From: CAWABB01 sp963701735
GTDB lineage: Bacteria; Bacteroidota; Ignavibacteria; UBA10030; UBA6906
Assembly (NCBI GenBank): GCA_963701735.1
Contig: CAVPBI010000017.1
Location: 62,001 to 126,000, forward strand
Reading direction: 5' to 3'
DNA: 64,000 nucleotides
Positions 44,972 through 53,929 of this stretch are shown piece by piece. The position numbers and the translations under genes are program-made. Position 1 is the stretch's first letter, and every line of letters starts with the position of its first letter. The notes below the pieces were generated by a model. The model was not told the DNA's origin. It ran no database searches and worked only from the letters and a program-made list of their open reading frames with translations.

Positions 44972-45631
44972 ATGGAACGGCATTTCGAGCGTGATCTCGA
45001 GCAGCTCAAGTCCGATCTCATCCGGATGGGGAGCGCGGTGGATAATCAGTGCAGGGCGGCCTGCCACGCCCTGTTCGAGGGCGATCTCGAAGAGGCACGG
45101 AGGGTCATACTCGCCGACCGGGAGATCGACGAGTTCGACACCCGGATCGACCGGCAGGTCCAGAGCATTTTCGCCCTGAATCAACCGGTGGCGGTGGATC
45201 TCAGGCTGAGCCTGGCCGCGTTGATGATCAATACGCAGCTGGAGCGAATCGGCGACATCGCGGTCAACATCGCCGAGCGTGCCCCTGCGCTGGCCCCGCA
45301 CCGGGACTTCGTCGACGGCACCAGACTGCACGAGATGGCAGAGATTGCCCGCATCATGGTGCGGGATAGCCTCGACGCGTTCATCCACAGCGATGCGGAC
45401 ATCGCCCGTCGCGTCCTCGACAGCGACGATGTCGTTGACCGATTGAACGGGACGGTGTTCCGGCAGGTCGTTGAAGCCATGCAAGCCGACCATGAGGTGG
45501 TCGAACCGGGAGCCCATGCGCTGATCCTCTCCCGCCACATCGAACGCCTCGCGGATCACGCCACAAACATCGCCGAAGACGTGATTTTCCTCGTGGAAGC
45601 CCGCCTCGTCCGCCATCAGGACCATTCCTGA
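44972..45631 (+). CDS. phoU: PhoU-like protein (second system)
   Basis: A 219-residue PhoU, 29 bases after pstB. ERHFERDLEQLKSDLIRMGSAV opens the first bundle; NQPVAVDLRLSLAALMINTQLERIGDIAVNIAE and SRHIERLADHATNIAEDVIFLVEA hold the two metal motifs. Some positions differ from its neighbour (for example GDIAVN for GDHAVN), so the two PhoU may have different partners. Confidence 0.92.
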   Translation: MERHFERDLEQLKSDLIRMGSAVDNQCRAACHALFEGDLEEARRVILADREIDEFDTRIDRQVQSIFALNQPVAVDLRLSLAALMINTQLERIGDIAVNIAERAPALAPHRDFVDGTRLHEMAEIARIMVRDSLDAFIHSDADIARRVLDSDDVVDRLNGTVFRQVVEAMQADHEVVEPGAHALILSRHIERLADHATNIAEDVIFLVEARLVRHQDHS

Positions 45632-45657
45632 CCTCCTCGCTGCGCGCCACGGTGAAG

Positions 45658-45686
45658 TTGCAGTTTGCCGCCGGATTCCCTAATTT
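45658..45686 (+). promoter_or_regulatory. Promoter of the third phoU
   Basis: TTGCAG at 45658-45663 and TAATTT at 45681-45686, 17 bp apart, 51 bases before the ATG. No Pho box is present, so this phoU may be expressed apart from the pst operon. Confidence 0.5.
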
Positions 45687-45737
45687 CAACCTAGCTTTCA
45701 GTAAACGGGTGTACGCCTTTGTTATCAACGGGTCAGG

Positions 45738-46412
45738 ATGGAACGACATTTCGTTCAGCAGATTGAGCTACTGAAGTCAGAGATCATCCGTATGGGGAGC
45801 GCGGCCGAGCACATGGTGGACGACGCCCTCCGCGCGTTCCTGGACCGGAGCCCCGAGGCGGCGCAGGCCGTCTTTCAGCAGGAGCACCAGGTCAACGCCT
45901 ACGAGATCGGCATCGACAACGCCGTTGCCGATATGCTTGCCCTCCATCAGCCGGTGGCGAAGGACCTCCGGTTTCTGCTCGCGGCCATGAAGATCAACAA
46001 CGACCTCGAGCGGATCGGGGACCACGCGGTGAACATCGCCGAGTCGGCCGTGACGTACGCGCGCCGGCCTTCGTTCTCCAACCCGGCAGACATCCCCCAG
46101 ATGGCACAGATGACCCGCGAGATGCTCCGGATCGCCCTGGATGGATTCATCCACGGAAATCCCGACCAGTGCAGGGCGGTCCTCCGCAGCGATGACACCA
46201 TCGACGATCTGAACCGCAAGATCGCGCAGGACGTCATGGCGGTCATCAAGTCGAATCCCGATGCAGTCGAGCAGGCGTTCGATCTCGTGCGGGTGAGCAG
46301 AAACCTCGAACGGATCGGCGATCTCGCCACGAACATCGCGGAAGAAGTCATTTACTATCTCGAGGCGCAGGTCGTGAAGCACCACATCGACCGCAACGCC
46401 GCCTCAGCCTGA
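45738..46412 (+). CDS. phoU: PhoU protein, third copy
   Basis: A 224-residue PhoU: ERHFVQQIELLKSEIIRMGSAAEHMV, HQPVAKDLRFLLAAMKINNDLERIGDHAVNIAESA and SRNLERIGDLATNIAEEVIYYLEA. It is nearer the standard than the copy 106 bases upstream and follows its own promoter-like boxes. Three PhoU in 10 kb is unusual; two Pst systems would account for two. Confidence 0.93.
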   Translation: MERHFVQQIELLKSEIIRMGSAAEHMVDDALRAFLDRSPEAAQAVFQQEHQVNAYEIGIDNAVADMLALHQPVAKDLRFLLAAMKINNDLERIGDHAVNIAESAVTYARRPSFSNPADIPQMAQMTREMLRIALDGFIHGNPDQCRAVLRSDDTIDDLNRKIAQDVMAVIKSNPDAVEQAFDLVRVSRNLERIGDLATNIAEEVIYYLEAQVVKHHIDRNAASA

Positions 46413-46497
46413 CGCAGCCCCCGGTTCTTTCTCGCCGACAGGGATCGCACAGCGGGAGTGTTTGACGATCCTTTTCGCGGGGTGCGGCCGGAGAAAA

Positions 46498-46516
46498 TGT
46501 TTCACGATGTTTCACG
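46498..46516. promoter_or_regulatory. Two parS-like half-sites before parA
   Basis: TGTTTCACG occurs at 46498-46506 and again at 46508-46516. It equals half of the parS consensus TGTTTCACGTGAAACA, here as a direct instead of an inverted repeat, 34 bases before the parA start. It could be a divergent ParB site or an autoregulatory site. Confidence 0.4.
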
Positions 46517-46549
46517 GTCCCGCGTGAGCGGGATCTAACACAGGACCTC

Positions 46550-47329
46550 GTGGGCAAGATCATCGCAGTTGCAAACCAGAAGGGGGGAGTCGGGAAGACG
46601 ACCACCGCCGTCAACCTGGCCGCGTGCATCGCGGCCGCGGAGAAGCGGACGTTGCTGGTCGATTCCGATCCCCAGGCCAACGCCTCGAGCGGCGTCGGTG
46701 TCCGCGGCGCCGAGGGGCGGACAACGTATGAGGTGATCGTCGACGGACTCCCCGCGGCGGATGCCGTCGTCGAGACCGCCATGCCGTATCTGTCGCTCGT
46801 GCCGTCGCACATCAACCTGGTCGGCGCCGAGGTGGAGCTGGTGGACACCGAGCAGCGGGAGTACCGCCTCAAGACGGCCCTGACAGGCGTGCGCGAGTCG
46901 TACGACTTCGTGATCATCGACTGCCCGCCCTCGCTCGGCCTCCTCACGCTGAACGCGCTGACCGCCGCGGACTCCGTCCTCATCCCGGTGCAGTGCGAAT
47001 ACTACGCCCTCGAAGGCCTTGGCCAGCTGTTGAACACGATCTCGATGGTGAAGCGCCAGCTGAACGAGCACCTGGATATCGAGGGCGTTCTTCTCACGAT
47101 GTTCGACAGCCGGTTGCGCCTGTCGAACCAGGTGGTCGAAGAAGTGAAGCGCTACTTCGGCGACAAGGTGTTTCAGTCCGTGATCGCCCGGAACGTCCGC
47201 CTGAGCGAGGCTCCCGGATTCGGGAAGCCGATCATCCTCTACGACGCGGTGTCGACGGGGACGCGCAACTACATGGACCTCGCGCACGAAGTGCTGGTGC
47301 GCAACCATCATCAGATTCTTGCCACGTGA
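46550..47329 (+). CDS. parA: Chromosome-partitioning ATPase ParA
   Basis: A 259-residue ParA/Soj. It starts at GTG with the deviant Walker A AVANQKGGVGKTTTAVNLA, then LLVDSDPQANASSG, YDFVIIDCPPSLGLLTLNAL and LLTMFDSRLRLSNQV. It forms ATP-dependent dimers on DNA and moves ParB-parS complexes. parB starts 11 bases after its stop. Confidence 0.96.
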   Translation: MGKIIAVANQKGGVGKTTTAVNLAACIAAAEKRTLLVDSDPQANASSGVGVRGAEGRTTYEVIVDGLPAADAVVETAMPYLSLVPSHINLVGAEVELVDTEQREYRLKTALTGVRESYDFVIIDCPPSLGLLTLNALTAADSVLIPVQCEYYALEGLGQLLNTISMVKRQLNEHLDIEGVLLTMFDSRLRLSNQVVEEVKRYFGDKVFQSVIARNVRLSEAPGFGKPIILYDAVSTGTRNYMDLAHEVLVRNHHQILAT

Positions 47330-47340
47330 AGGAGGGAGTG

Positions 47341-48240
47341 ATGACGAAATCCGTTCTGGGTCGGGGGCTCGCCTCGCTGATTCCGGGTCAGGCCGAAGCG
47401 GCGCCCGCGGTTGCGCCGCTGCGCCGCGACGACGGCGTCACCGACCGCATCATCGCGCACGTTCCGCTCGACCGCATCGAGCGGAATCCCTATCAGCCGC
47501 GCGCGGATTTTGATCCGGCCTCGCTGGATGAGCTTGCGCGCTCGATCCGCGAGAAGGGGGTGATCCAGCCGATCACCGTCCGGCGCCATGGCGAGGCCTA
47601 CCAGCTTATCTCCGGCGAGCGCCGCGTCCGCGCCGCCAGGGACGCCGGGCTCGCGCACATCCCGGCGTACATCATCCGGGTCGCCACCGATGAGGAGATG
47701 CTTGAGCTCGCACTCGTCGAAAATCTTCAGCGCGAGCACCTCAACCCGATCGAGATCGCCATTTCATACCGGCGTCTGATCGATGAGTGCAGTTTCACGC
47801 AGGAAGAGGTGGCCCGCCGGATCGGGAAGGACCGCACCACGATCACGAACTCTCTGCGGCTGCTGAAGCTGCCGGAGGAGATTCAGAACGCGCTCCGGCA
47901 CGGAACGCTCACCAGCGGCCACGCGCGGGCGCTGATCGCGATCGAGAACGAAGCGATGCAGCTCCATCTGTTCCACCGGATCACGCGGGACGAGCTGTCC
48001 GTCCGCGAGGTGGAGCGCCTCGTCCGGGGCAAGTCGCAGCGCAAGCCGTCGCGCCCGTCCCCGGCAACGGCGACGAACGCGCACCTCTCGAACGTGGAAG
48101 AGCGCATCCGCAGGATCCTGGGCACCAAGGTGACGGTCAGACCCCTGCAGAACGGACGGGGCGAAATCGTGCTGGAGTACTATTCGTCGGACGACCTCTC
48201 GCGGCTTGTGGAGCTCGTCGAAGAACTGGAACGCAGATAA
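47341..48240 (+). CDS. parB: Chromosome-partitioning protein ParB
   Basis: A 299-residue ParB/Spo0J. The N-terminal CTPase domain has RNPYQPRADFDPASLDELARSI, GERRVRAARDAGL and ENLQREHLNPIEIA; the helix-turn-helix TQEEVARRIGKDRTTITNSLRLLKLP follows, and a C-terminal dimer domain ends LEYYSSDDLSRLVELVEELE. It binds parS and spreads along DNA. The start fits MTKSVLGRGLASLIPG, the family N-terminus. Confidence 0.96.
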   Translation: MTKSVLGRGLASLIPGQAEAAPAVAPLRRDDGVTDRIIAHVPLDRIERNPYQPRADFDPASLDELARSIREKGVIQPITVRRHGEAYQLISGERRVRAARDAGLAHIPAYIIRVATDEEMLELALVENLQREHLNPIEIAISYRRLIDECSFTQEEVARRIGKDRTTITNSLRLLKLPEEIQNALRHGTLTSGHARALIAIENEAMQLHLFHRITRDELSVREVERLVRGKSQRKPSRPSPATATNAHLSNVEERIRRILGTKVTVRPLQNGRGEIVLEYYSSDDLSRLVELVEELERR

Positions 48241-48261
48241 CAACTCTCCCGGAGCACGAGC

Positions 48262-48651
48262 ATGAGCGATCGCATCGTTGTGGCAACCCCCTCCGCGCCT
48301 GCGGCCATCGGTCCGTACAGCCAGGCGGTCAGCGTGCCGCCGCTTGTCTTCACCGCCGGACAGATCGCCATCGTTCCGGCGACCGGACAGCTCGCGGGGG
48401 ATGACGTGCGCACCCAGACGCGCCAGGTCCTGGAGAACCTCTCCGCGATTCTCCGCGCCGCCGGCACATCGCTTGACCGCGTGGTGAAGACCACCGTCTT
48501 CCTGAAAGACATGGCCGAGTTCCAGGCCATGAACGAAGTGTACGCGGAGTTCTTCCCGTCGTCCCCTCCGGCCCGCTCGACGGTGGAGGTCGCGCGCCTT
48601 CCGAAAGACGTGCGCGTTGAGATCGAGGCCATCGCGATTGTGAGCCGCTGA
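48262..48651 (+). CDS. ridA: RidA family reactive-imine deaminase
   Basis: A 129-residue RidA/YjgF protein: PAAIGPYSQAVSVPPLVFTAGQI, QTRQVLENLSAILRAAGTSLDRVVKTTVFL and PPARSTVEVARLPKDVRVEIEAIAI, whose Arg binds the substrate carboxylate. It hydrolyses toxic enamine/imine intermediates made by PLP enzymes. It lies between parB and the DUF5683-like gene. Confidence 0.95.
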   Translation: MSDRIVVATPSAPAAIGPYSQAVSVPPLVFTAGQIAIVPATGQLAGDDVRTQTRQVLENLSAILRAAGTSLDRVVKTTVFLKDMAEFQAMNEVYAEFFPSSPPARSTVEVARLPKDVRVEIEAIAIVSR

Positions 48652-48662
48652 TCGCAACCGCC

Positions 48663-49232
48663 ATGCGCATAGCACACAGGATCTTTGCGCCGGCGCTGTG
48701 TGCGGCGCTCCCGTGCTTCGCCGTGCCGCTCTCCGCCCAGACGGCCGATGCGCCCGCCGGGGCCGGGTCATCCCTGCCGCCGCTGGTGTCCGCCGGCCGG
48801 GTCGATTCCCTCGCCAGCCAGCGCCAGACAAAATCCACGAGCACCGCAATGCTGCTGTCCGCCATCCTCCCGGGGGCAGGGCAACTGTACAATGAGTCGT
48901 ACTGGAAAGTCCCGGTCGTCGTCGGCCTGGGCGGGTACTTCCTGATCGAGTTTCTGGACAACAACAAACTGTACGTGGATTACAGAGACCAGTACGAGGA
49001 AAGTCTCGACACAACGCCCGGCGGCGACACGAAGCTGCTGACCTACAGGGAATTCTACCGCGACCAGCGCGACACGTTCGCCTGGTACTTCATCATTCTG
49101 TATGCAGTCAACATACTGGACGCCTATGTGGACGCGTCGCTGTTCGACTTTGACGTCGGGGGTGATCTCGCGGGAGCGGCTCACGGCCCGCCGGCGCCGG
49201 GCGCCTCGCTCACCCTCAGAGTACGGTTCTGA
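48663..49232 (+). CDS. DUF5683-like membrane protein downstream of ParB
   Basis: A 189-residue protein with signal peptide (ending PLSAQ), then STAMLLSAILPGAGQLYNESYWKVPVVVGLGGYFLIEF, a helical hairpin typical of DUF5683, and YRDQRDTFAWYFIILYAVNILDAYVDASLFDFDV. In Bacteroidota this family commonly follows parB, and here only ridA intervenes. Its role is unknown; the linkage suggests the cell envelope near division or chromosome partition. Confidence 0.82.
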   Translation: MRIAHRIFAPALCAALPCFAVPLSAQTADAPAGAGSSLPPLVSAGRVDSLASQRQTKSTSTAMLLSAILPGAGQLYNESYWKVPVVVGLGGYFLIEFLDNNKLYVDYRDQYEESLDTTPGGDTKLLTYREFYRDQRDTFAWYFIILYAVNILDAYVDASLFDFDVGGDLAGAAHGPPAPGASLTLRVRF

Positions 49233-49265
49233 GTCCTTCCAGCCACACACGACACGAGGATCCGC

Positions 49266-50249
49266 ATGCTCAATTACATTTGGATCGGCCTCATTCTGCT
49301 GGGGATATTCGCGGCAGTGGGGAACGACATCCGGAATGAGATCGTCAACCCGTACCGGAACGGCGTCGAGATGCAGGGGATCGTCGAGATCGAGAAGAAA
49401 CCCGGCCCGCTCCGGAGCAGCTGGGAGGGGATCCTCGTCATGAGCGGCGCCGCCTTCGCGAGCGCGTATGGCGTGCCCGACCCGGGCGCGGACATCCGCC
49501 AGCCCGTGACCGTCACGGTCGGGCAGGACGGGACGTCGACGATGAGCATGGTGCCCGACGCGGCGGCACCCGCGCTCTGGACGTCCATGGCGCACGCCGG
49601 ATCGACAAAAGACCGGTTGATGGCCGATGTGCGATCCTTCACGGTCCTTGAGGATGGACTGCAGGCGCGCGTCTCGTTCGTCTGGGAGCCGATCCGGTTC
49701 GTCAAGCTCCGGGCCGTGACGCAGGCGGCGCTGGACTACGCGGGGACGGCGGTGACCATCGCCCTCGGGCTCATCGGCATCATGGCCCTCTGGCTCGGCG
49801 TGATGAAGGTGGCGGAGGAGGCCGGCATTCTCAAGATTGTCACGCGCGCACTGACGCCCGTGACCCGGCGGCTCTTCCCGGACGTCCCGCCCGACCACCC
49901 CGCGGTCGGAGCGATCATCATGAACATCTCGGCCAACATGCTCGGCCTGAGCAACGCCGCGACGCCCATGGGACTGAAAGCGATGGAGGAGCTGAACAAG
50001 CTGAATCCCCGCGCCGGCGTTGCCACGAACTCCATGATCACGTTCCTCGCGATCAACACAGGCGGCCTGATCCTGATTCCCGCAACCGCAATCGCCGTCC
50101 GGGCCGCAGCCGGTTCGGCGAATCCCGGCATCATCATCGGGACGTCCATCGTCGGCGCCGGTGTCGCCACGATCGCGGGTGTCGCCGCGTCGAAGATTCT
50201 GCAGCGGCTGCCTCGCTACCGCAAGGCGATGGAGGTGGACAATGGCTGA
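49266..50249 (+). CDS. spmA: Nucleoside-recognition (Gate) membrane protein SpmA-like
   Basis: A 327-residue membrane protein of the spore-maturation A family. An N-terminal helix is followed by a ~110-residue soluble insert (about 30-140), absent from Bacillus SpmA, and then the Gate domain: ALGLIGIMALWLGVMKVAEEAGI, DHPAVGAIIMNISANMLGLSNAATPMGLKAMEELNKLNP and NSMITFLAINTGGLILIP. It overlaps spmB by 8 bases. There is no other sporulation gene here; the pair probably moves or senses a small molecule. Confidence 0.86.
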   Translation: MLNYIWIGLILLGIFAAVGNDIRNEIVNPYRNGVEMQGIVEIEKKPGPLRSSWEGILVMSGAAFASAYGVPDPGADIRQPVTVTVGQDGTSTMSMVPDAAAPALWTSMAHAGSTKDRLMADVRSFTVLEDGLQARVSFVWEPIRFVKLRAVTQAALDYAGTAVTIALGLIGIMALWLGVMKVAEEAGILKIVTRALTPVTRRLFPDVPPDHPAVGAIIMNISANMLGLSNAATPMGLKAMEELNKLNPRAGVATNSMITFLAINTGGLILIPATAIAVRAAAGSANPGIIIGTSIVGAGVATIAGVAASKILQRLPRYRKAMEVDNG

Positions 50250-50784
50250 CTTCTTCCGTTCGCTGATCTCGCTGGTATCGTATGTCGCGATACCGTTCGT
50301 CCTGGTCCTCTTCCTGGGCTGGGGGCTGTTCAAGAAGGTCAAGGTGTACGAAGTGTTCGTCGAGGGCGCGAAGGACGGGTTCAATGTCGCGATCCGCATC
50401 ATCCCGTACCTGGTGGCGATGCTCGCGGCGATCGGCATCTTCCGCGCCAGCGGAGCCATGGAGGTTCTCGTCGCCGTCCTTGCCCCGGTCACCACGCTGA
50501 TCGGCATGCCTCCGGAGACCCTGCCGATGGCGCTGATGCGCCCGCTCTCCGGCAGCGGATCGATCGGCATCATGACAGAACTGATGAAGGTGCATGGGCC
50601 GGACTCGCTGATCGGAATCCTGGCCTCCACGATGTACGGCAGTTCGGAGACGACCTTCTACGTGCTGGCGGTGTACTTCGGGACGGTGAACATCCGTAAC
50701 ACCCGCCATGCGGTGCCGACGGGTATCATCGCCGACATTGCAGGGATGCTCGCTGCGGTCTGGATCGTGAATCTGTTGTTTTGA
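50242..50784 (+). CDS. spmB: Nucleoside-recognition (Gate) membrane protein SpmB-like
   Basis: A 180-residue SpmB: VYEVFVEGAKDGFNVAIRIIPYLVAMLAAIGIFRASGA, MALMRPLSGSGSIGIMTELMKVHGPDSLIG and GSSETTFYVLAVYFGTVNIR are family signatures. It has about four membrane helices and is translationally coupled to spmA. A terminator-less gap with a promoter for the next gene follows. Confidence 0.88.
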   Translation: MADFFRSLISLVSYVAIPFVLVLFLGWGLFKKVKVYEVFVEGAKDGFNVAIRIIPYLVAMLAAIGIFRASGAMEVLVAVLAPVTTLIGMPPETLPMALMRPLSGSGSIGIMTELMKVHGPDSLIGILASTMYGSSETTFYVLAVYFGTVNIRNTRHAVPTGIIADIAGMLAAVWIVNLLF

Positions 50785-50804
50785 GTCAAAACCGGGCCAT
50801 TTTC

Positions 50805-50833
50805 TTGCTTTTGCGAAGGTCCGTGGATATATT
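50805..50833 (+). promoter_or_regulatory. Promoter of the proline dehydrogenase gene
   Basis: TTGCTT at 50805-50810 and TATATT at 50828-50833, 17 bp apart, 75 bases before the start codon. Confidence 0.6.
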
Positions 50834-50907
50834 CGGGAGCGCAAGCATCCCCGGGTGGGCTCACCCTGTTCCTCTCAAACCTTCGACGACCGCTTCCATA
50901 GATCTCT

Positions 50908-51810
50908 ATGCGTCTTCTCAATAAGCTTGTCGTTTCCTCGCTCCCCCTGGTTCCTCGTTCCGTGGTCAGATTCTTCGCGGGACGCTACATCGCCGGCGAA
51001 ACGCTCGGCCATGCCGTCACGTGCGTCCGCCAGCTGAATGCCGACGGCGTCTGCGCGACCATGGACGTGCTCGGCGAGGACATCACGACGCGCGAGGAGG
51101 CCATCGCTGCCCGCGAGCAGTGCAACCAGGTCCTGCGCGCCATAACGCGGGAAAAGCTGGACTCGAACCTCTCGATCAAACTGACGTCCCTCGGGCTCAA
51201 GCTGGACAAAGCCTTCTGCATCGAGAACGTCCGCGAGATCCTCAAGGTGGCGCAGAAGGAGGGGATCTTCGTCCGCGTGGACATGGAAGACTCCACCTGC
51301 ACGACCGACACCATCGACGTGTTCACGGCGCTCTTCAAGGAGTTCCCCCGCATGGGGATCGTGGTCCAGGCCTATCTGCACAGGACCGAGCAGGACGTGC
51401 GGAATCTCCTCGCCGCCGGCGCCGGGTTCCGGCTGTGCAAGGGGATCTATAAAGAGCCGCCCGCGATCGCCTTCCAGGACAGGGGAGAAGTGCAACGGAA
51501 TTTCCTGCGGCTTCTGGAGCTGATGCTGACGCGGGGCGCATACGTGGGGATCGCCACACACGACTCCGTCCTTGTCGATGGGGCCGAAGGGATGATCACG
51601 CGCCTGGGGCTCCGCCGCGACCAGTACGAGTTCCAGATGCTGCTGGGTGTGCGGCCCGAGCTTCGGAAGAAGCTCGTCAGGGCCGGTCACAAGGTCCGCC
51701 TGTATGTGCCGTTCGGCGAGCACTGGTATGCATACTCGCTCCGGCGATTCAAGGAGAACCCCGAGGTTGCGGGGTACGTGTTCCGCGCACTCTTTCGGAG
51801 AAACAACTAA
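50908..51810 (+). CDS. Proline dehydrogenase
   Basis: A 300-residue monofunctional FAD enzyme that oxidises proline to pyrroline-5-carboxylate. The barrel has NLSIKLTSLGLKLD, VDMEDSTCTTDTIDVF, IVVQAYLHRTEQDV, GAGFRLCKGIYKEP and the proline-binding YAYSLRRFKENPEV (RRxxxN). The aldehyde dehydrogenase partner is not in the window. It has its own promoter and is followed by a GC-rich hairpin. Confidence 0.93.
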   Translation: MRLLNKLVVSSLPLVPRSVVRFFAGRYIAGETLGHAVTCVRQLNADGVCATMDVLGEDITTREEAIAAREQCNQVLRAITREKLDSNLSIKLTSLGLKLDKAFCIENVREILKVAQKEGIFVRVDMEDSTCTTDTIDVFTALFKEFPRMGIVVQAYLHRTEQDVRNLLAAGAGFRLCKGIYKEPPAIAFQDRGEVQRNFLRLLELMLTRGAYVGIATHDSVLVDGAEGMITRLGLRRDQYEFQMLLGVRPELRKKLVRAGHKVRLYVPFGEHWYAYSLRRFKENPEVAGYVFRALFRRNN

Positions 51811-51817
51811 CACGGTG

Positions 51818-51842
51818 GTCCCGCCGCCCCGGGCGGCGGGAC
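51818..51842 (+). terminator. GC-rich hairpin after the proline dehydrogenase gene
   Basis: GTCCCGCCGCC pairs with GGCGGCGGGAC around a tiny loop. No T run follows, so it may only stabilise the 3' end. Confidence 0.4.
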
Positions 51843-51871
51843 ATTCACAGTTCACTACGATAGGAGCTTTC

Positions 51872-53912
51872 ATGGCAGACAAACGCCATATCCCCTTCGT
51901 CCCGCCCGACACGGACATGAAGGAATTCACCGTCCGCGCTCTGGTGATCGGTCTGGTCATGTGCGTTGTCCTCGGAGCTGCGAATGCGTACCTCGGCCTG
52001 AAGGCCGGCATGACGATCGCCGCCACCTATCCTGCGGCGGTGATCGGGATGGCGCTCCTGAGAATCTGGAAGGGGACGATTCTCGAGGAGAACTTCGCCC
52101 GTACGGTCGGCTCGATCGGCGAATCCGTCGCCGCCGGGGCGATCTTCACGCTCCCCGCGTTCCTCATCGCCGGCGTCTGGATGGAATTCTGGTCGCCGCG
52201 CCACTATCTCGAGGCGAGCGCGATCATGCTGGTCGGCGGCGTCATCGGGATCATGTTCGTCACGGTGCTCCGGCGCGTGATGGTCGAAGACCCGGACCTG
52301 CCGTTCCCCGAGTCGCGCGCGGCTGCCGAGATCCACAAGGCCGGCAGGACGGGGACCAGCGGAGCCAAGTTCCTGTTCGGCGCCATGGGGATCGGGGCCG
52401 TCATCCAGGCCCTCAAGGAGTTCAGACTCTTCGCGTCGCACTGGGAGCAGTTCCTTCCGTTCATCGGAAAGAAGATCAGCTTCGCCAACGGCACGTCGGT
52501 CCAGGCGGGCGGCGGCATTCTCCTCAGCTCTCCGGGCGTGAGCCCCGCGTACATCGGCGTCGGCTACATCATCGGGCCGCAGCTGGCCGCGCTGAACTTC
52601 ACGGGCGGCCTCCTGGCCTGGGGCCTCTTCGTTCCGCTCCTGCTGTATTTCCTCGGGCCCGAGCTGACCGCATCGCTCCAGGCGGCCGGCGCCGACGTGA
52701 CGTCCGACGCGACCTGGTCCGGCATGGCCACCCAGGTGTGGCGGACCATCGTCCGCCCGATCGCGATCGGCGGCATGCTGATGTCGGCCGGCTTCACGCT
52801 CTTCCGGATGCGCAAGAGCCTGGCGTCGGGCATCAGCCGGGCGGTCAGGGACGTGCGGAAGGCCGCGGGCGAGTCGCACCAGGGCGAGGCACGCCACGAG
52901 CATGACATCAGCTTCAAGTGGGTGTTCATCGGCCTCGCTGCGGCGACGGTCGCGACGTTCATCATCTACAACTACTTTGCGGGTGACGTGCGTTGCGGCA
53001 GGGATCGCGACGCTGGTGATGGTCGTGGCCGGGTTCTTCTTCTCGGCGGTCTCCGGCAACCTGGTCGGGCTTATCGGCTCCAGCAACAACCCGATCAGCG
53101 GACTGACGATCTCCACGCTGATCATTGCCGCGCTGCTGATGGTGATCCTCGGCGTCTCCGGGATGCCTGGCGTGGCGGCGGTCCTCGGCGTGGCGGCGGT
53201 CATCTGCGTCGCGGCTGCGGTCGCCGGCGAGATGCTGCAGGACCTGAAAGTCGGGCACATCCTCGGCGGCACGCCCTGGAAGATGCAGGTCGGCGACCTC
53301 TTCGGGGTCGCGCTCGCGGCGGCGGTGATGTTCTTCCCGCTGCTCATCCTGCATGAAGGCGACATCAAGCAGGGCGGCACGGGCCTCGGCGGTCAGCAGT
53401 ATCCCGCCCCCCAGGCCAGCCTCATGGCGATCCTCGCGAACGGCATCGTCGGCGGAGACATGGCGTGGCCGCTGATCATCGTCGGCATCCTCATGGCGTT
53501 CGGGTTCATCCTCCTTCGCGTGAAGAGCCCGATGCTCGTGTGCGTCGGGATGTACCTTCCGCTCGAGACGTCGTTCGCCATCTTCATCGGCGGGCTGATC
53601 AAGGGGATCCTGGACAAGTACGTCGCGAAGCGCGGTCTCAACGAGGCGCAGAAGATCCGCACGGAGAACAACGGCGTCCTGCTGGCGTCCGGTCTGATCG
53701 CCGGCGAAGCGTTGGTCGGGCTCGTCTTCGCGTTGCTGGCCATCCTCGAGATTCAGTACACGACCTGGCTGACGTCGATCAGCACGGTGTTCCCGCTGTC
53801 GTTCGGGTTCAGCCTCCTGGTGTTTGTGCTTGTTGCGTATGTCTTGGTTTCCACGCCGTTGAAGAACGCCGGACGGGCTGATGAGCCAGCGCCGCCGAGC
53901 GCAATGATGTAA
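51872..53912 (+). CDS. OPT-family oligopeptide transporter, with one frameshift
   Basis: A ~680-residue OPT transporter with about 14 membrane helices. FTVRALVIGLVMCVVLGAANAYLGLKAGMTIAATYPAAVIGMALL and NFARTVGSIGESVAAGAIFTLPAF are the family start; LVGLIGSSNNPISGLTISTLII is the conserved NPISGLT block. An indel near 52985 divides it. It ends VSTPLKNAGRADE. OPT proteins import peptides or metal chelates. It precedes a dipeptidase by 17 bases, which suggests peptide uptake and breakdown as one unit. Confidence 0.92.
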
Positions 53913-53929
53913 GAAAGGACCAGGTATTC

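Noticed and set aside
49266..50784. Evidence for sporulation
   Set aside because: SpmA/SpmB families are wide-spread in non-sporulating bacteria and no other sporulation gene was found.
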